Shown one piece after another: positions 1-9,869 of a stretch of DNA of 64,000 nucleotides; position 1 is the first letter of the stretch, and every line of letters begins with the position of its first letter. Source of the DNA: Kalaharituber pfeilii. Taxonomy: Eukaryota > Ascomycota > Pezizomycetes > Pezizales > Pezizaceae. Position numbers and translations under genes: made by a program. Location: positions 248,001 to 312,000 of the forward strand of contig WHUZ01000037.1 in NCBI GenBank assembly GCA_015179045.1. Direction: 5' to 3'. The notes beneath the pieces are model-generated. The model worked only from the letters and a program-made list of their open reading frames with translations. It had not been told where the DNA came from and made no database searches.

Positions 1-14
1 CAAACTTTTTCCAC

Positions 15-1068
15 GAGGGCCGCTTTGCGCGATATAGTCTCCGCTAGCACAAAAAACTCTAAACCTTTGCAACATAGCAAGTGTGTAACGCTCTTGCATC
101 CGACGCCACATTACGCATGACACCACCGTACCACAAACCTTACTGGTCCCCCAAAAGTAGGAGAGTGTATATAAACCTCCGATGCAGACAATTGGGATTG
201 CATACGTCGGTTGTTCAGGAAATCTTGCGGCGGTCTTGGGAGAGATTCAAGAGATTCGGTGGCATTATTGGTTTTCGCGAGTACATTGTAGATTATACGC
301 AGAGATTTTTGTTGGGACTTGTTGAGTGGGTGAGGTGCTTGGGTATAGGTGTAGATATATATATTATTTGTAGTGATGCTAGCGCGGAGTTATCTGGTGC
401 GATGGGCTGTGATTGAATGGTAGCCCCAGCCTTGTCCTGAGGGGGAGTAGAAATTGATGGTGGTGGAGCCTGGTTTTTTTTTTTTTTTTTTTTGGTTGTT
501 GTCCGATTGCCAATTTAGAATATCCTAAACTTAGCATTACATCCTTACACAATTTCTATCCGCACATCCCGGGTCTTCCATGCGCAAGATCACAGACACA
601 CACAATATCACGTTATGCCAACCAAAAAAAAAAAAAAAAAAACAGAAATGGGTCGCAGCGCGATTACACACCCACGTATGAAAAACTTGTAAAACAGTTA
701 TACTGGAGTTGGCTTTCTGGTTTTAACTCTGAGCTGAAGTTGGATTGTCCTCAAAAATCTTTTCAACCTTGAATATCAGTCATCACACATATATTATGAA
801 GATATCCCCATACGTAGTCTCCAATCGTCTGTAGTAAAACCCTTAGGAGATTTCAATTCTAGGCTTACTCAGGTGGAAGTTATTTGCTGAGTTTGAGGTA
901 AACCGCGGCTTTAGATGCTGAGTATATACCAGAGCAGGTGATTAAGAATTGATAAGCTGCGAAACGATAAACTCGTTTAACTATGCAGATGCAATGCAAC
1001 CTTGACCTGCAGGAAAAGCTTATCCTGACATGACCGCAGGTTAATGCGATGTATGGACCGGTGCTGAT
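15..1068 (+). repeat. segmental duplication family R1, copy 1
   Basis: This ~1.05 kb stretch is repeated with high similarity at about 38027-39084 in the same orientation, and more diverged at about 54240-54805. The first shared bases (gggccgctttgcgcgatata) and the last shared motif (cgcaggttaatg) are readable in copies 1 and 2. An open frame of 111 codons at 81-416 is only partly kept in copy 2, where a one-base change shifts its start, so no gene is called. A T run near 472-493 and an A run near 625-642 lie inside. Similarity drops just after 1068, where a MITE begins. Confidence 0.85.
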
Positions 1069-1090
1069 CAACAGTTAAGCGGCAACTGTA

Positions 1091-1312
1091 CTAGACAGAA
1101 AAATAAGTATTTGGACAGGGGATAATGCATATTATGCGCTATGCGGTATTTGGCGGAAACTAGCATATCTTGGCAGTAAAGAATAGGTATAAAAGTCCAA
1201 ATTCATGTCAGCTGCCCAAATTTCATCACTCTAAATACTTTCTTACATAATGAATTTGGACACCCTATCATGAATTTGGACTCTATCACCAGCCAAGCAT
1301 ACGAAAATATGC
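1091..1312 (+). mobile_element. truncated MITE (same family as 9550-9867)
   Basis: It starts with ctagacagaaaaataagtat directly after TA, the same terminus as the complete 318 bp copy at 9550-9867. The internal sequence matches that copy until about 1312, where it meets a different repeat beginning ctactgttttatatcggg. The right terminal inverted repeat is missing, so this copy is broken at its 3' end. It has no coding capacity. Confidence 0.8.
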
Positions 1313-1391
1313 TACTGTTTTATATCGGGATACGATCTAGCTTGTTATTATTTAATGTCCCCGACGGTGCCTGGCTATCGCACATTTTCCG

Positions 1392-1424
1392 CGCCCGCCG
1401 CTACTACCGATTGAATGGCTCAGT
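1392..1424 (+). rRNA. SSU (18S) rRNA 3' region, part 1 (fragment)
   Basis: The sequence runs from the conserved block cgcccgccgctactaccgat into gattgaatggctcagt, near the SSU 3' end. The usual sequence has cgcccgtcgctactacc, so one substitution is visible. Homology stops upstream of 1392, making this a 5'-truncated SSU fragment. It continues at 1815 after the inserted solo LTR. Confidence 0.9.
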
Positions 1425-1809
1425 TGTAAGGGCGATGCTGGGATCAGTAGGCGAAGGCACGATCGCGGGTGCTACGAGACAGTAGGGACAGAGAGGGACG
1501 AGGTGGAAGAGAGAATGAGCGTACGTTGACCAGTGGAGACTACATACAGGCGGGTAGAAGAGGTATATATAGACGAGAGAGAGTGAACAGAAGTAGCAAG
1601 TACGAGTATTGCATGAACTTGGACATGACGACATAGAAGAAGACAGATGGAAATAGAAACATACATGACGACATAGAAGAGTGCTTGTAGAATGCTGTAG
1701 AATGATGTGGAATGATGTAGAGCTATGGCGAGCATTCTGTGGTTCCGGTCGATCACTGCATGGTTGTTACCAAGAACTAATCCCTGTTATTTCCTATTGC
1801 GGCATGACA
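1425..1809. mobile_element. solo LTR inserted in SSU rRNA
   Basis: The 385 bp insert begins TGTAAGGG and ends GCATGACA, that is TG...CA, and is flanked by a perfect 5 bp duplication TCAGT (1420-1424 and 1810-1814). Removing the insert plus one TCAGT restores the canonical SSU sequence ggctcagtgaggccttcgg. A TATA-like box (gtatatatag) lies near 1562-1571, as expected for an LTR promoter. No internal retroelement region is present, so it is a solo LTR left by LTR-LTR recombination. Strand is undetermined. Confidence 0.85.
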
Positions 1810-1888
1810 TCAGTGAGGCCTTCGGACTGGCCCAGGAAGGTCGGCAACGACATTCCAGGTGCTGGAAAGTTGGTCAAACTTGGTCATT

Positions 1889-1946
<58 letters not shown>
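1810..1946 (+). rRNA. SSU (18S) rRNA 3' end, part 2 (fragment)
   Basis: It contains the universal fungal SSU terminus: tgaggccttcggactggccc, then catttagaggaagtaaaagt and the final ggtgaacctgcggaaggatc, ending in tcatta. It continues the fragment at 1392-1424 across the solo LTR. Some substitutions relative to usual sequences (for example acattccaggtgctgg) suggest a copy not held by rDNA homogenisation. Confidence 0.95.
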
Positions 1947-2194
1947 TTGAGTAAGCTTTATTGTAGCTTTCTCTCTTATCCCTTTGTTTACTTTACCCTG
2001 TTGCTTCCACTGGACAGTGTGAGCTTTGCTGGCAGATGAAGAAGTTCAATTGTAGCAAGTGAGCCCTCTGGTTTTGGTGCACTCGGTACCATTGCTGGGG
2101 AGTTTGCCGGTGGGTAGCCCCTTTATAATCAAAACCTGTGTAATAGAGAAACCTTTTTGTCTGATATTAAATGAAATAAAATGAGAAAGAATAA
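1947..2194 (+). other. internal transcribed spacer 1 (ITS1)
   Basis: The spacer lies between the SSU end and the first conserved 5.8S motif (aactttcaacaacggatctc). Its length of about 248 bp is in the fungal range. No species assignment is made. Confidence 0.85.
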
Positions 2195-2350
2195 AACTTT
2201 CAACAACGGATCTCTAGGCTCTTGCATCGATGAAGAACGCAGTGAATTGCGATAAGTAATGTGAATTGCAGAATCTCGTGAATCATCGAATCTTTGAACG
2301 CACATTGCGCCCTATGGTATTCCGTAGGGCATGCCTGTCTGAGCGTCAGC
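2195..2350 (+). rRNA. 5.8S rRNA (probably non-functional copy)
   Basis: Conserved blocks aactttcaacaacggatctc, gatgaagaacgcag, gcgataagtaatgtgaattg and aatctttgaacgcacattgc, then gtctgagcgtca, identify fungal 5.8S. Positions that are normally near-invariant differ: ctaggctc for cttggctc, gcagtgaattgcg for gcagcgaaatgcg, and a changed motif after tgcaga. These changes, together with the missing LSU and truncated SSU, point to a relic escaping concerted evolution. Confidence 0.92.
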
Positions 2351-2501
2351 ATCACCTCTCATAAGCAGCCATTTATTTCTTTTAGTGGTTCTGTATTTGA
2401 GGACTCATTGGATAAGAAGGTTTTACTCCTATGGGTGAATCCTTCTATCCAGAAAGTTATAGGCAGTACAGGTTAGTTCTTCTGTACTGGGCGTAATAAT
2501 T
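2351..2501 (+). other. ITS2 (probably truncated), LSU missing
   Basis: The sequence follows 5.8S directly. It ends at the GATC junction with the surrounding repeat unit instead of the conserved LSU start (tgacctcggatcaggt-type sequence), so ITS2 is truncated or complete with LSU lost. Confidence 0.7.
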
Positions 2502-2505
2502 GATC

Positions 2506-3102
2506 GTCGACCGGGATATGACGTTTCTTGGCACGCCTGCTGGAGATACTACATTTGGCTATATCTCGTGCAGCAGACATGCTAGCAGCTTACAGTAAAC
2601 AGTTATATGTACAGCATAGCTGATACTATAATTCTAGCATATTGTATTAATTCTGTCAACAATAGTTCACTTGCTATATCAATATATGCATTAATAATAT
2701 TAAATTACCACCCTCCTCCTCAACCTCCTGCATATTATCTATCAATAGGTCTATATCTATCTTTCCTATAGTAAGAGTTAGTCATTAATGGCTATAGTAT
2801 ATGATAGCATATGCAATATAGGCTAGAATAACTTACAGCTCTATTCGCGAGGCCTGAAACTAGCTGCTGCAGCTGCTGCATTTGCTGAATTATTTCCTCA
2901 AGTGTCGAAGGAGGGGGTAGTGGTGGCTGAGAGTCAGTAGCTCCAGATAATGCTGTTGACTTTACTACTATCTTATTATCTGTATCTTTTGCAGTCCTAG
3001 TTCGTCCCCTTTTACCACTCCCTTGCCCTCTAGCCTGCCGTTTTCCTCCTTTCCCACTAGTAGTTGACCCCCCCCCCTTAACTTCTAGTATATTACTATT
3101 TT
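2506..3102 (+). repeat. repeat unit U, uninterrupted copy (U1)
   Basis: This ~0.6 kb unit matches the sum of 4616-4891 and 8101-8424, which is the same unit split by a 3.2 kb insertion. It therefore preserves the empty site (gtaagagttagtcattaatg near 2770-2789). It contains ctgctgcagctgctgcattt and ends with acttctagtatattact. It has no convincing ORF. Its upstream part (1312-1337) is separated from it by the rDNA insert. Confidence 0.8.
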
Positions 3103-3480
3103 ATATCGGGAAACGATCGCCTACCTAGAAACGACGCGCATCTTGGCATGCCTCATGAGAAACCATTTTCACAATATCTTTGGCAACTTAGATGCCAGTA
3201 ACATCAAATAAAGTGATATAGATACAATGATGTCGGAACAATATTATCTACATATTCTCAATATCAAGCTCCTGCGATATCAATAAATATGTCAACAGGT
3301 CAATTTAACCCCCCTCCCTCTTACGCTCCTACATATTACCAGTTAAATAGTACTAACATCTATGCTCTTATAGCTGCTGTCACTCACTAATGGCCATAGT
3401 ATATGGTGGCATATGCTATAGGGGGGTAGGATACTTCAAGCTCTATTCGCAAGTCTAAAAGTGAGCAATTGCAGCAACTG
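3103..3480 (+). repeat. repeat unit U, diverged copy (U2)
   Basis: The copy starts with ttttatatcgggaaacgatc, like the starts of the other U copies, and has recognisable diverged matches further on (tcttggcatgcctc; actaatggccatagtatatg; ctctattcgcaagtctaaa). It is shorter and much more mutated than U1. No coding sequence is seen. Confidence 0.6.
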
Positions 3481-4597
3481 TAGCTGTACAAATTTATACT
3501 TAGTTATAATAAATAGAAGGTACCGAGGCTGAACATACTGTTATACACTCTACAACTGCTTACAAGATTGATATAGTGCTATCTGCGCCTTTAGACCATC
3601 CTAGTTTACTAGTTGAAGATGATATACTCATTCCCAGCTGATATCTCTCCGAGTATGAGACATGCAGTCAAGCGGACCCCCCTAGCAAAAACCCTCACAG
3701 CTCAGCCATAATTGTACGAATATGAATTCTGAGACAGGATTTGGATTCTCTGATGTGCACTTATGTAACCCACCATTTTTCCTTAATTTTTTGCTCTTTT
3801 AATAATTTTTTTGTAATTTTATTGAATAGTACTGACAGGTGATATAAGGGGTGCTCGGATACATGTCTCATGAGTTGTGGCTGCCACTGTCTCACATGAG
3901 CTGCTGCTGCCAAACCTCAGATTTGCTTCCTAAACCGGAATCCGGATTGCTATTCCCAGCTGTTAGATATGCCCTTAACGGCTTGCCGCTTACAATCTCC
4001 ACCCCCAGATATACCTCAAGCCCGAATATACTCTCCAAACCAGTTCACCATCGCTCTCAACACTCTAAGTCAAAGTCAAATTCAGCTGCTGAAGTACTGG
4101 CAGTTGTGTGGGCGGCCAGTGGAGTGCGCGAAAATGCGAAAAAAGCACGCGCATATGAAATGCATATATGCGACGCAAGCAATATGTGAGCCGACGCTGG
4201 CAGGCGGCATCGAAATCGCATAAATAAGTACTATATGAGCTACGCAGAGGACTAGCGAGTATCTCTAGTCAAGTGTCTTTTTGGTCTAGCGGATGGTAAC
4301 TCTCTGCGTTTACCACCTCCATTACAAGCCCTGCTATGGCGAACAGCTGCAAGCAGGGTTATGTAAGATAAAAAAAAAAAAAAAAACCTCCGTTACAAAC
4401 TCGAAGTTGAAAAAAAACTATCATTTAGATAAGTTCTGGATCGAAATTATCTTAATGCTCGACTACGACAGTTGGAGGGTCAGAAAAATGTAAATGATTA
4501 TCATATTGACCTTGATTCGGGCTCTAATAACTCTCCTGAGTCTTCTGTAGATGGTCCGAACCAAAGTACTCCAACAGATAGGCTTACTACTACTGTT
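3481..4597 (+). repeat. inverted-repeat arm, left
   Basis: This ~1.1 kb segment recurs as its reverse complement at 8425-9525. The outer end reads tagctgtac here and gtacagcta at 9517-9525; the inner end reads gatggtccgaaccaaagtac here and its complement at about 8436-8466. Both arms carry the same internal features: a GTTACGG-family MITE fragment and a poly(A) retroinsertion. Those therefore predate the inverted duplication. Apparent ORFs of about 110 codons are not conserved in the other arm. Confidence 0.8.
4322..4387 (+). mobile_element. short poly(A) retroinsertion with target duplication
   Basis: A ~50 bp body resembling the LINE 3' tail (gttatgtaagat followed by A18) is flanked by near-identical 13-mers, acctccattacaa on the left and acctccgttacaa after the A run. 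The inverted arm has the equivalent T-run version near 8600-8675. It looks like a severely 5'-truncated LINE or a SINE using the same 3' tail. Confidence 0.6.
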
Positions 4598-4891
4598 TTA
4601 TATCGGGATACGATCGTCGACCGGGATACGATGTGTCTTGGCACGCCTGCTGGAGATACTACATTTGGCTATATCTCGTGCAACAGACATGCTAGCAGCT
4701 TACAGTAAACAGTTATATGTACAGCATAGCTGATACTACAATTCTAGCATATTGTATCAATTCTGTCATCAATGGTTCACTTGCTATATCAATATATGCA
4801 TCAATATTGTTAAATTATTACCCCCCTCCCCAACCTTCTGCATATTATGTATCAATAGGTCTATATCTATCTTTCCTATAGTAAGAGTTAG
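4598..4891 (+). repeat. repeat unit U, copy U3, left part
   Basis: The copy begins ctgttttatatcgggatacg and matches U1 through ctttcctatagtaagagtta. It is cut at 4891 by the 3.2 kb insertion and resumes at 8101. The 5 bp GTTAG at 4887-4891 is duplicated at 8101-8105. Confidence 0.8.
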
Positions 4892-5744
4892 TGTTACGGC
4901 TAAGGTGAGACTTACGCGACCCGCGGAACACTTACCCTGAATACCAATGCTGCTTGAGCGGACTGATCACCCGTTAGGCTTGGAATTCATTTTCGCCCGA
5001 ATAGGGAAGTGCTAAGGAAGTGTGTGTCGTCGATTAATGGTATAATCTCCGGATTACCCATGTACCCTGCATGCACTCGGCTGATTAAAAGCTAATATAT
5101 GCGCACATGCACTAGTACATAGCACGAGAGAATGCCCGCTCGCTACGCTCGCAATGGGGCAGAGCATGTAGGGGGAGCTGAGGTAGAGCTTGCAACCGGG
5201 GTTAGGGGCTCTGCAGTGCTGTCATGAAGTAGCAAACCCTTCACACAGGAGTTTCCAGGTTCCAGGGATCTCTACTTGTATCTGGTATTGTCATTAGCGG
5301 TATTCAGATTAGACTGTCCTCATATAAAATGGAATCCGGCGGACAAACCAGTTTATCCGGTCTGTAGTCTGAGTACCCTCTTGTGAAAATCGGATTTTTT
5401 GTCAAATCGGAAACTGGTTTTGGGTCCAAAAATCCACCGGAATTTATGCACACCAAGTCCTGAATATTGCATCAAGGCCCACAAAATGCATCATATATAT
5501 GCAGTTGTTGCAAAAATCCGACCGGATTCTGTCTGCAAAAAAACACGAAAATAAACCGGTTTAACTGGTTTATAATATGAAAATACCAGATAAAATTTTG
5601 TATGGAGATGAATAAACTGAAATCCGGAAAATCTGGCCAGATTTTTCTAATCTGAATACCGCTATTGTTGTTATTCTCACTTCCCCTTCACATAGGAGTT
5701 TCTGGAGATTTCTACTTTTATATCTAACTTTCCTTTTATTTCAT

Positions 5745-5812
5745 ATGTAACTAAACATCGCCATAGCCCGGAGGGCGGCATGCGATTAACGATATATAAA
5801 AAAATAAAATGA
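5745..5812 (+). repeat. family-B retro tail (short)
   Basis: The sequence acatcgccatagcccggagg, then ggcggcatgcgattaacgat and an A-rich end, resembles the tails at 47470-47528 and 54088-54139. No clean target duplication is seen here. Confidence 0.4.
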
Positions 5813-5936
5813 AGTAGCAAATGGCACCATCGTGACTGCGAGAATCTTTTCTGGTGAGTTTGAGCATACTCTTTCAGCCGCTTGCACATATGCTCCCTGA
5901 GAGACCCCACTCGCTTCGCTCGGGGGTCTATACAAC

Positions 5937-6022
5937 TGCTAGGGGGGGTGGCGCACCTAGGGAAGTGACGCGCCTAGAGAAGTGACGCGCCTAGGAGGTG
6001 ACGCGCCTAGGGTGATGCACCC
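5937..6022. repeat. short GC-rich tandem repeat
   Basis: The motif gaagtgacgcgcctag repeats imperfectly about four times (cacctagg / gcgcctag variants). It lies inside the 3.2 kb insertion and is non-coding. Confidence 0.75.
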
Positions 6023-6127
6023 CAGGGGGTGCCATCAAGAGGAGAAAAACTGACAGAGGTGTACACTTAACACCGAAGGATAGCACTGTATTATCAAGAC
6101 CCGCACCTTTAAAATTGGTCTCTACTA

Positions 6128-6814
6128 CAGTCTAACCTTGCTATACCGGACGCCCTAACACTACCGGACCGGACAAAAACCTCCAGACCCTGTCTCCATA
6201 CAAATAATATTTGCTATACCGGACACACTAATACTAATACATCTTAGACTACTCCACTTTACCACTTAGACTGGTTGTTTACCACTCTGCTGCCGTCAAT
6301 GCTAACTACCACTACTGCTGCCGTTACTGCTGCCATTACTGCTGTCACCGCTACTGCTATCACTTGCTACCGATGCTGCCACCACTGCTGCCACTACTGC
6401 TGCTGCCACTGCTGTCACCATTGCTGCTACCACTGCTGTCGCTGCTGCTGCTGGAAGGCTGGAACATTGTTGTAGAGTTTGCTGCTTCTTTGGTGTGAAT
6501 TGATGGGCTTTTAGAGAAACAGTCAGCGTGACGGCGTAGCATGTTTTGGCTCTAGTCAATGCTTGCATATTTGATGCTCCCCAAGAGCTTGTAAGGCTCG
6601 ACCTCTTCTAGGCGGTGAGAGCGATGCATGTTGAATAGACTTTAATTGAGTTAATGTTTGCTGCACTTGTTTATTTCCTACTCCAGTAATTTCTATACAT
6701 ATTTTTGCCACCTCTTTTTTACATTTGCGAAGCATTTTATTCTATACCGGAACCTTGCTATAGCAGACAAAAAGTGCCAGATTTTTACTCGTCCGGTATA
6801 GCAAGGTTAGACTG
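6128..6814. mobile_element. pogo/Tigger-like MITE, 687 bp
   Basis: It begins cagtctaaccttgctatacc and ends with the complement (ggtatagcaaggttagactg), flanked by TA on both sides (6126-6127, 6815-6816). Terminal CAG...CTG, a 'ctataccgg' style inverted repeat and TA duplication are typical of pogo/Tigger relatives in the Tc1/mariner superfamily. The interior has a (ctgctgccactactg)-type trinucleotide tract at 6305-6460 and no transposase frame. It is nested inside the 3.2 kb insertion. Confidence 0.8.
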
Positions 6815-6975
6815 TATCCTTAGGTGTCATATTCCTATCTGGATACTCGCATTCCTCCGCTGCAGTTATATTTACAACAACTGTATCTGTCAACTTTATC
6901 TAATGAACTACTCTAACTATAGCTAAAATCCCACCACCACGCTCACTATCTCTTCTGAGCTTTCAACTTTCCCAG

Positions 6976-7195
6976 TTGCCCACCCATCAACTACACCTTG
7001 CTGAATCACTTGCTGAATCGCCCGCTGAATGGCCTGCTGAATCACTTGTTGAATTGGCTTCTGAATGTCCTGAATCCGCTGCTGAATCCCCCGCTCAAGT
7101 GCCTGCTGAATCCCCCGCTAAAGTGCTTGCTGAATCCCCTACCGAATCACTTGCCGAATCGCTTGTAGAACTTCATGCTGAACTTGTTTGTTGAA
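6976..7195 (+). repeat. tandem 15-mer-like repeat (gctgaatcacttgct)
   Basis: Imperfect copies of gctgaatcacttgct / gctgaatcccccgct run through this stretch, so one frame reads as repeats of A-E-S-L/P. The frame has no recognised domain and no similar copy, so it is treated as a minisatellite rather than a gene. Confidence 0.65.
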
Positions 7196-7733
7196 CTTTC
7201 TAACTCATCTGCTAAGCTGCTAGTTAGCCCACATAATGAATTGCTTGCTGAACCCTTTACTGAATCGTATAGTGCATTCTCACTTACCTATTAGGCTATC
7301 CACCATAGCATTCAAGTTCCTCAAGTAGCAAGTTTAGTAGAGTACAACCCGATAACCTATAATTTTTTCAGTATTAATATAGTAGTGCCAATGGAATAAA
7401 AGTGACTCTTACCTTTGCATTGTCAAGTTGCGGAGTTGTAAAGGGGTGAAGGTGAGGAGGTAGTTTTAAGATAGATTTATTCTTAATTCAGGAGAATATC
7501 ATAGAAGTCAAGCTATCTTTATTTTGATTAGTTTGATAGGACGACTTACTCAAGTTGATAGAGATTTGCACAGTTTTATTAAAAGCGCTGATCAGAAGCT
7601 ACTTGTAGAGGTCATAGCTACAAAGTATAGAAATCTATTGGCCCGATAAGAGAGGAGGCCCAAGTTATTCTCGAAAACTTTTATCTCAGTACTATATAGA
7701 TTATCTTGCGTCCGTACTATTTTCGCATGTTTC

Positions 7734-8100
7734 TGTTACGTGTGCCTATTACCACCGGTATTGGCATTGATAAGGAATTGCTACGTTGCCAGTCATTTAT
7801 TCATTTGTTGACTAGTTATGTATGACTGCGCTGAAGTCTATATAAGCGCCGGCTGGCGATAGCATAGTTAAAAGAATCAAGACACTAGCGGTGTTCTAAG
7901 TTCTCTATAACTCTGAACCTATCGTTCCCTCACTACACCCGTGAACCGCTCCGCTCCGCTGCGCGCCCCACGCCGAGTAGCTGCCCTTTCGGCCCGCCGT
8001 ATATACGCCTCCGTAGCCATTCCGGCCCGCCGTATACACCCCTTAGCCGTAACACCTATCCTCCGGGCCCAGCGTAGCCGAGCCCCTCACGCCCGTAACA
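7734..8100 (+). mobile_element. probable LTR (3' terminus of the 3.2 kb insertion)
   Basis: The segment starts TGTTACGTG and ends CCCGTAACA, has a TATA-like tctatataagcgccgg near 7840, and a C-rich end. Its last ~75 bp (tatacaccccttagcc ... gcccgtaaca) resemble 32623-32697, which lies just downstream of a Ty3-type integrase remnant. This supports an LTR of a Ty3-like element. Confidence 0.55.
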
Positions 8101-8424
8101 GTTAGTCATTAATGGCTATAGTATATGATAGCATATGTAATATAGGCTAGAATAACTTACAGCTCTATTCGCAAGGCCTGAAACTAGCTGCTGCAGCTGC
8201 TGCATTTGCTGAATTACTTCCTCAAGTGTAGAAGGAGGGGGTGGTGGCGGCCGGGAGTCAGTAGCTCCAGATAATGCTATTGACTTTACTACTATCTTAT
8301 TATCTGTATCTTTTGCAGTCCTAGTTCGTCCCCTTTTACTACTCCCTTACCCTCTAGCCTGCCATTTTCCTCCTTTCTCACGGTCCCACCAGTAGTTGAC
8401 CCCCCCCTTTAACTTCTAGTATAT
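8101..8424 (+). repeat. repeat unit U, copy U3, right part
   Basis: This continues the unit interrupted at 4891, starting with the duplicated gttag and matching U1 from gttagtcattaatggctata to cttctagtatatta. It is non-coding. Confidence 0.8.
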
Positions 8425-9525
8425 TAGTAGTAAGCCGAGTACTTTGGTTTGGACCATCTACAGAAGACCCAGGAGAGTTATTAGAGTCTGAATCAAGGTC
8501 AATATAATAATCATTCACATTTTTCTGACCCTTCAACTGTCGTAGTCGAGTATTAAGATAATTTCGATCCAGGACTCATCTAGATGATAGTTTTTTCCAA
8601 CCTCGAGTTTGTAACAGAGGTTTTTTTTTTGTTGTCTCATGTAACCCCGCCGCAGCTGTTCGCCATGTCAGGGCTTGTAACGGAGGTGGTAAACGCAGAG
8701 AGTTACTATCCACCAGGCCAAAACTTGAAAGACACTTGACTAGAGATGCACGCTAGTCCTCTGCGTAGCTTATATAGTACTCATTTATGTGATTGCAATG
8801 CCGCCTACCAGCGTCAGCTCACATATCGCTTGTGTCGCATATGTGCATTTCGTATGTGCGTGCATTTTTCGCATTTTCGTGCGCTCCACCGGCCGCCTAC
8901 ACAACTGCTACTAGTAATACTTCAGCAGCTGAATTGGACTTTGACTTAGAGTGTTGAAAGCGGTGGCGAACTGGTTTGGAGAGTATATTCGGGCTTGAGG
9001 GTATATCTGGGGGTGGGGATTGTGAGCAGCGAGCTGTTGAGGGCATATGTAACAGCTAGGAATGGCAATCCGGTTTAGGAAACAAATCTGAGGTTTGGCA
9101 GCAGCAGCTCATGTGAGACAGCGGCTGCCGTAAATTGTGAGACATGTATCTGAGCACCCCTTATATCACCTGTCAGTACCATTCAATAAAATCACAAAAA
9201 AATTAAAAGAGCAAAAAAATTATGGAAAAATGGTGGGTTGCATAAGTAAACATCAGAGAATCCAAATTCTTTCTCAGAATTCATATTTGTGCAATTATGG
9301 TTGAGCTGTGAGGGTTTTTGCTAGGGGGGTCCGCTTGACTGCATGTCCCATACTCTGAGAGATATCAGCTGGGAATGAGTATATCATCTTCAATTGGTAA
9401 ACTAGGAGCGTCTAAAGGTGCAGATAGCCCTATATTAATCTTGTAAGTAGCTGTAGAGTATATAACAGTATGTTCAGCCTCTGTACCTTCTATTTATTAT
9501 AACTAAGTATAAATTGGTACAGCTA
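8425..9525 (-). repeat. inverted-repeat arm, right
   Basis: This is the reverse complement of 3481-4597 with moderate divergence, including small indels (for example a T run near 8620 against A18 in the left arm). The two arms enclose unit U3 plus the 3.2 kb insertion, so the whole 3481-9525 block could form a long hairpin. Confidence 0.8.
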
Positions 9526-9549
9526 TTATGTAGTTGCTTGTTGTAAGTA

Positions 9550-9867
9550 CTAGACAGAAAATTAAGTATTTGGACAGGGGATAATGCATATTATGCGCTA
9601 TGGGGTATTTGGCAGAAACTAGCATATTTTCGTATGCTTGGCAGTAAAGAATAGGTGTAAAAGTCCAAATTCATTATGTCAGCTGTCCAAATTTCATCAC
9701 GTCAGCTGTCCAAATACTTTCTTACATAATGAAGTGGGACACCCTATCACAGAATTTGGACTGTCTTATGGCTATCACCAGACGAAAATATGCTAGTTTC
9801 TGCCGAATACTGCATGGCGCATAAATATGCATTTATCCCCTGTCCAAATACTTATTTTTCTGTCTAG
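9550..9867. mobile_element. complete MITE, 318 bp, TA duplication
   Basis: The ends are ctagacagaaaattaagtat and its near-complement atacttatttttctgtctag, with inverted similarity extending about 80 bp inward (tttggacagggg; cccctgtccaaa). TA lies on both sides (9548-9549, 9868-9869). There is no ORF. A truncated relative is at 1091-1312. TIR type and TA duplication indicate mobilisation by a Tc1/mariner-type transposase. Confidence 0.9.
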
Positions 9868-9869
9868 TA

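Larger units (their letters stand above)
1338..2505 (+). other. orphan rDNA segment inserted in a repeat unit
   Basis: The interval holds the 3' end of SSU rRNA (split by a solo LTR), ITS1, 5.8S and ITS2, with no LSU following. It interrupts a repeat unit that is continuous at 4598-4640: that unit reads gggatacgatcgtcgaccggg, whereas here gggatacgatc (ending 1337) and gtcgaccggg (from 2506) are separated by the rDNA. GATC is present at both borders (1334-1337 and 2502-2505), consistent with a 4 bp duplication or use of existing microhomology. This is a displaced partial rDNA copy, not part of a tandem rDNA array. Confidence 0.8.
4892..8100. mobile_element. 3.2 kb TG...CA insertion, LTR-retroelement-like, non-coding
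   Basis: The insertion begins TGTTACGGC and ends GCCCGTAACA, with a perfect 5 bp duplication GTTAG (4887-4891 and 8101-8105). The empty site is intact in the paralogous unit near 2778. TG...CA ends and a 5 bp duplication are LTR-element hallmarks. The last ~370 bp (7734-8100) look like an LTR. A matching left LTR is not evident, so the 5' end is either highly diverged or of another origin. No gag or pol reading frame is visible; the interior holds tandem repeats and a nested MITE (6128-6814). Confidence 0.65.

Noticed and set aside
1425..1809. Group I intron in the SSU rRNA
   Set aside because: The insert has TG...CA ends and a 5 bp target duplication, and I see no group I core motifs; an LTR explains it better.
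6275..6568. Ser/Ala or Cys/His-rich short proteins
   Set aside because: They come from a trinucleotide tract (ctgctgcca-type) inside a MITE, open in several frames.
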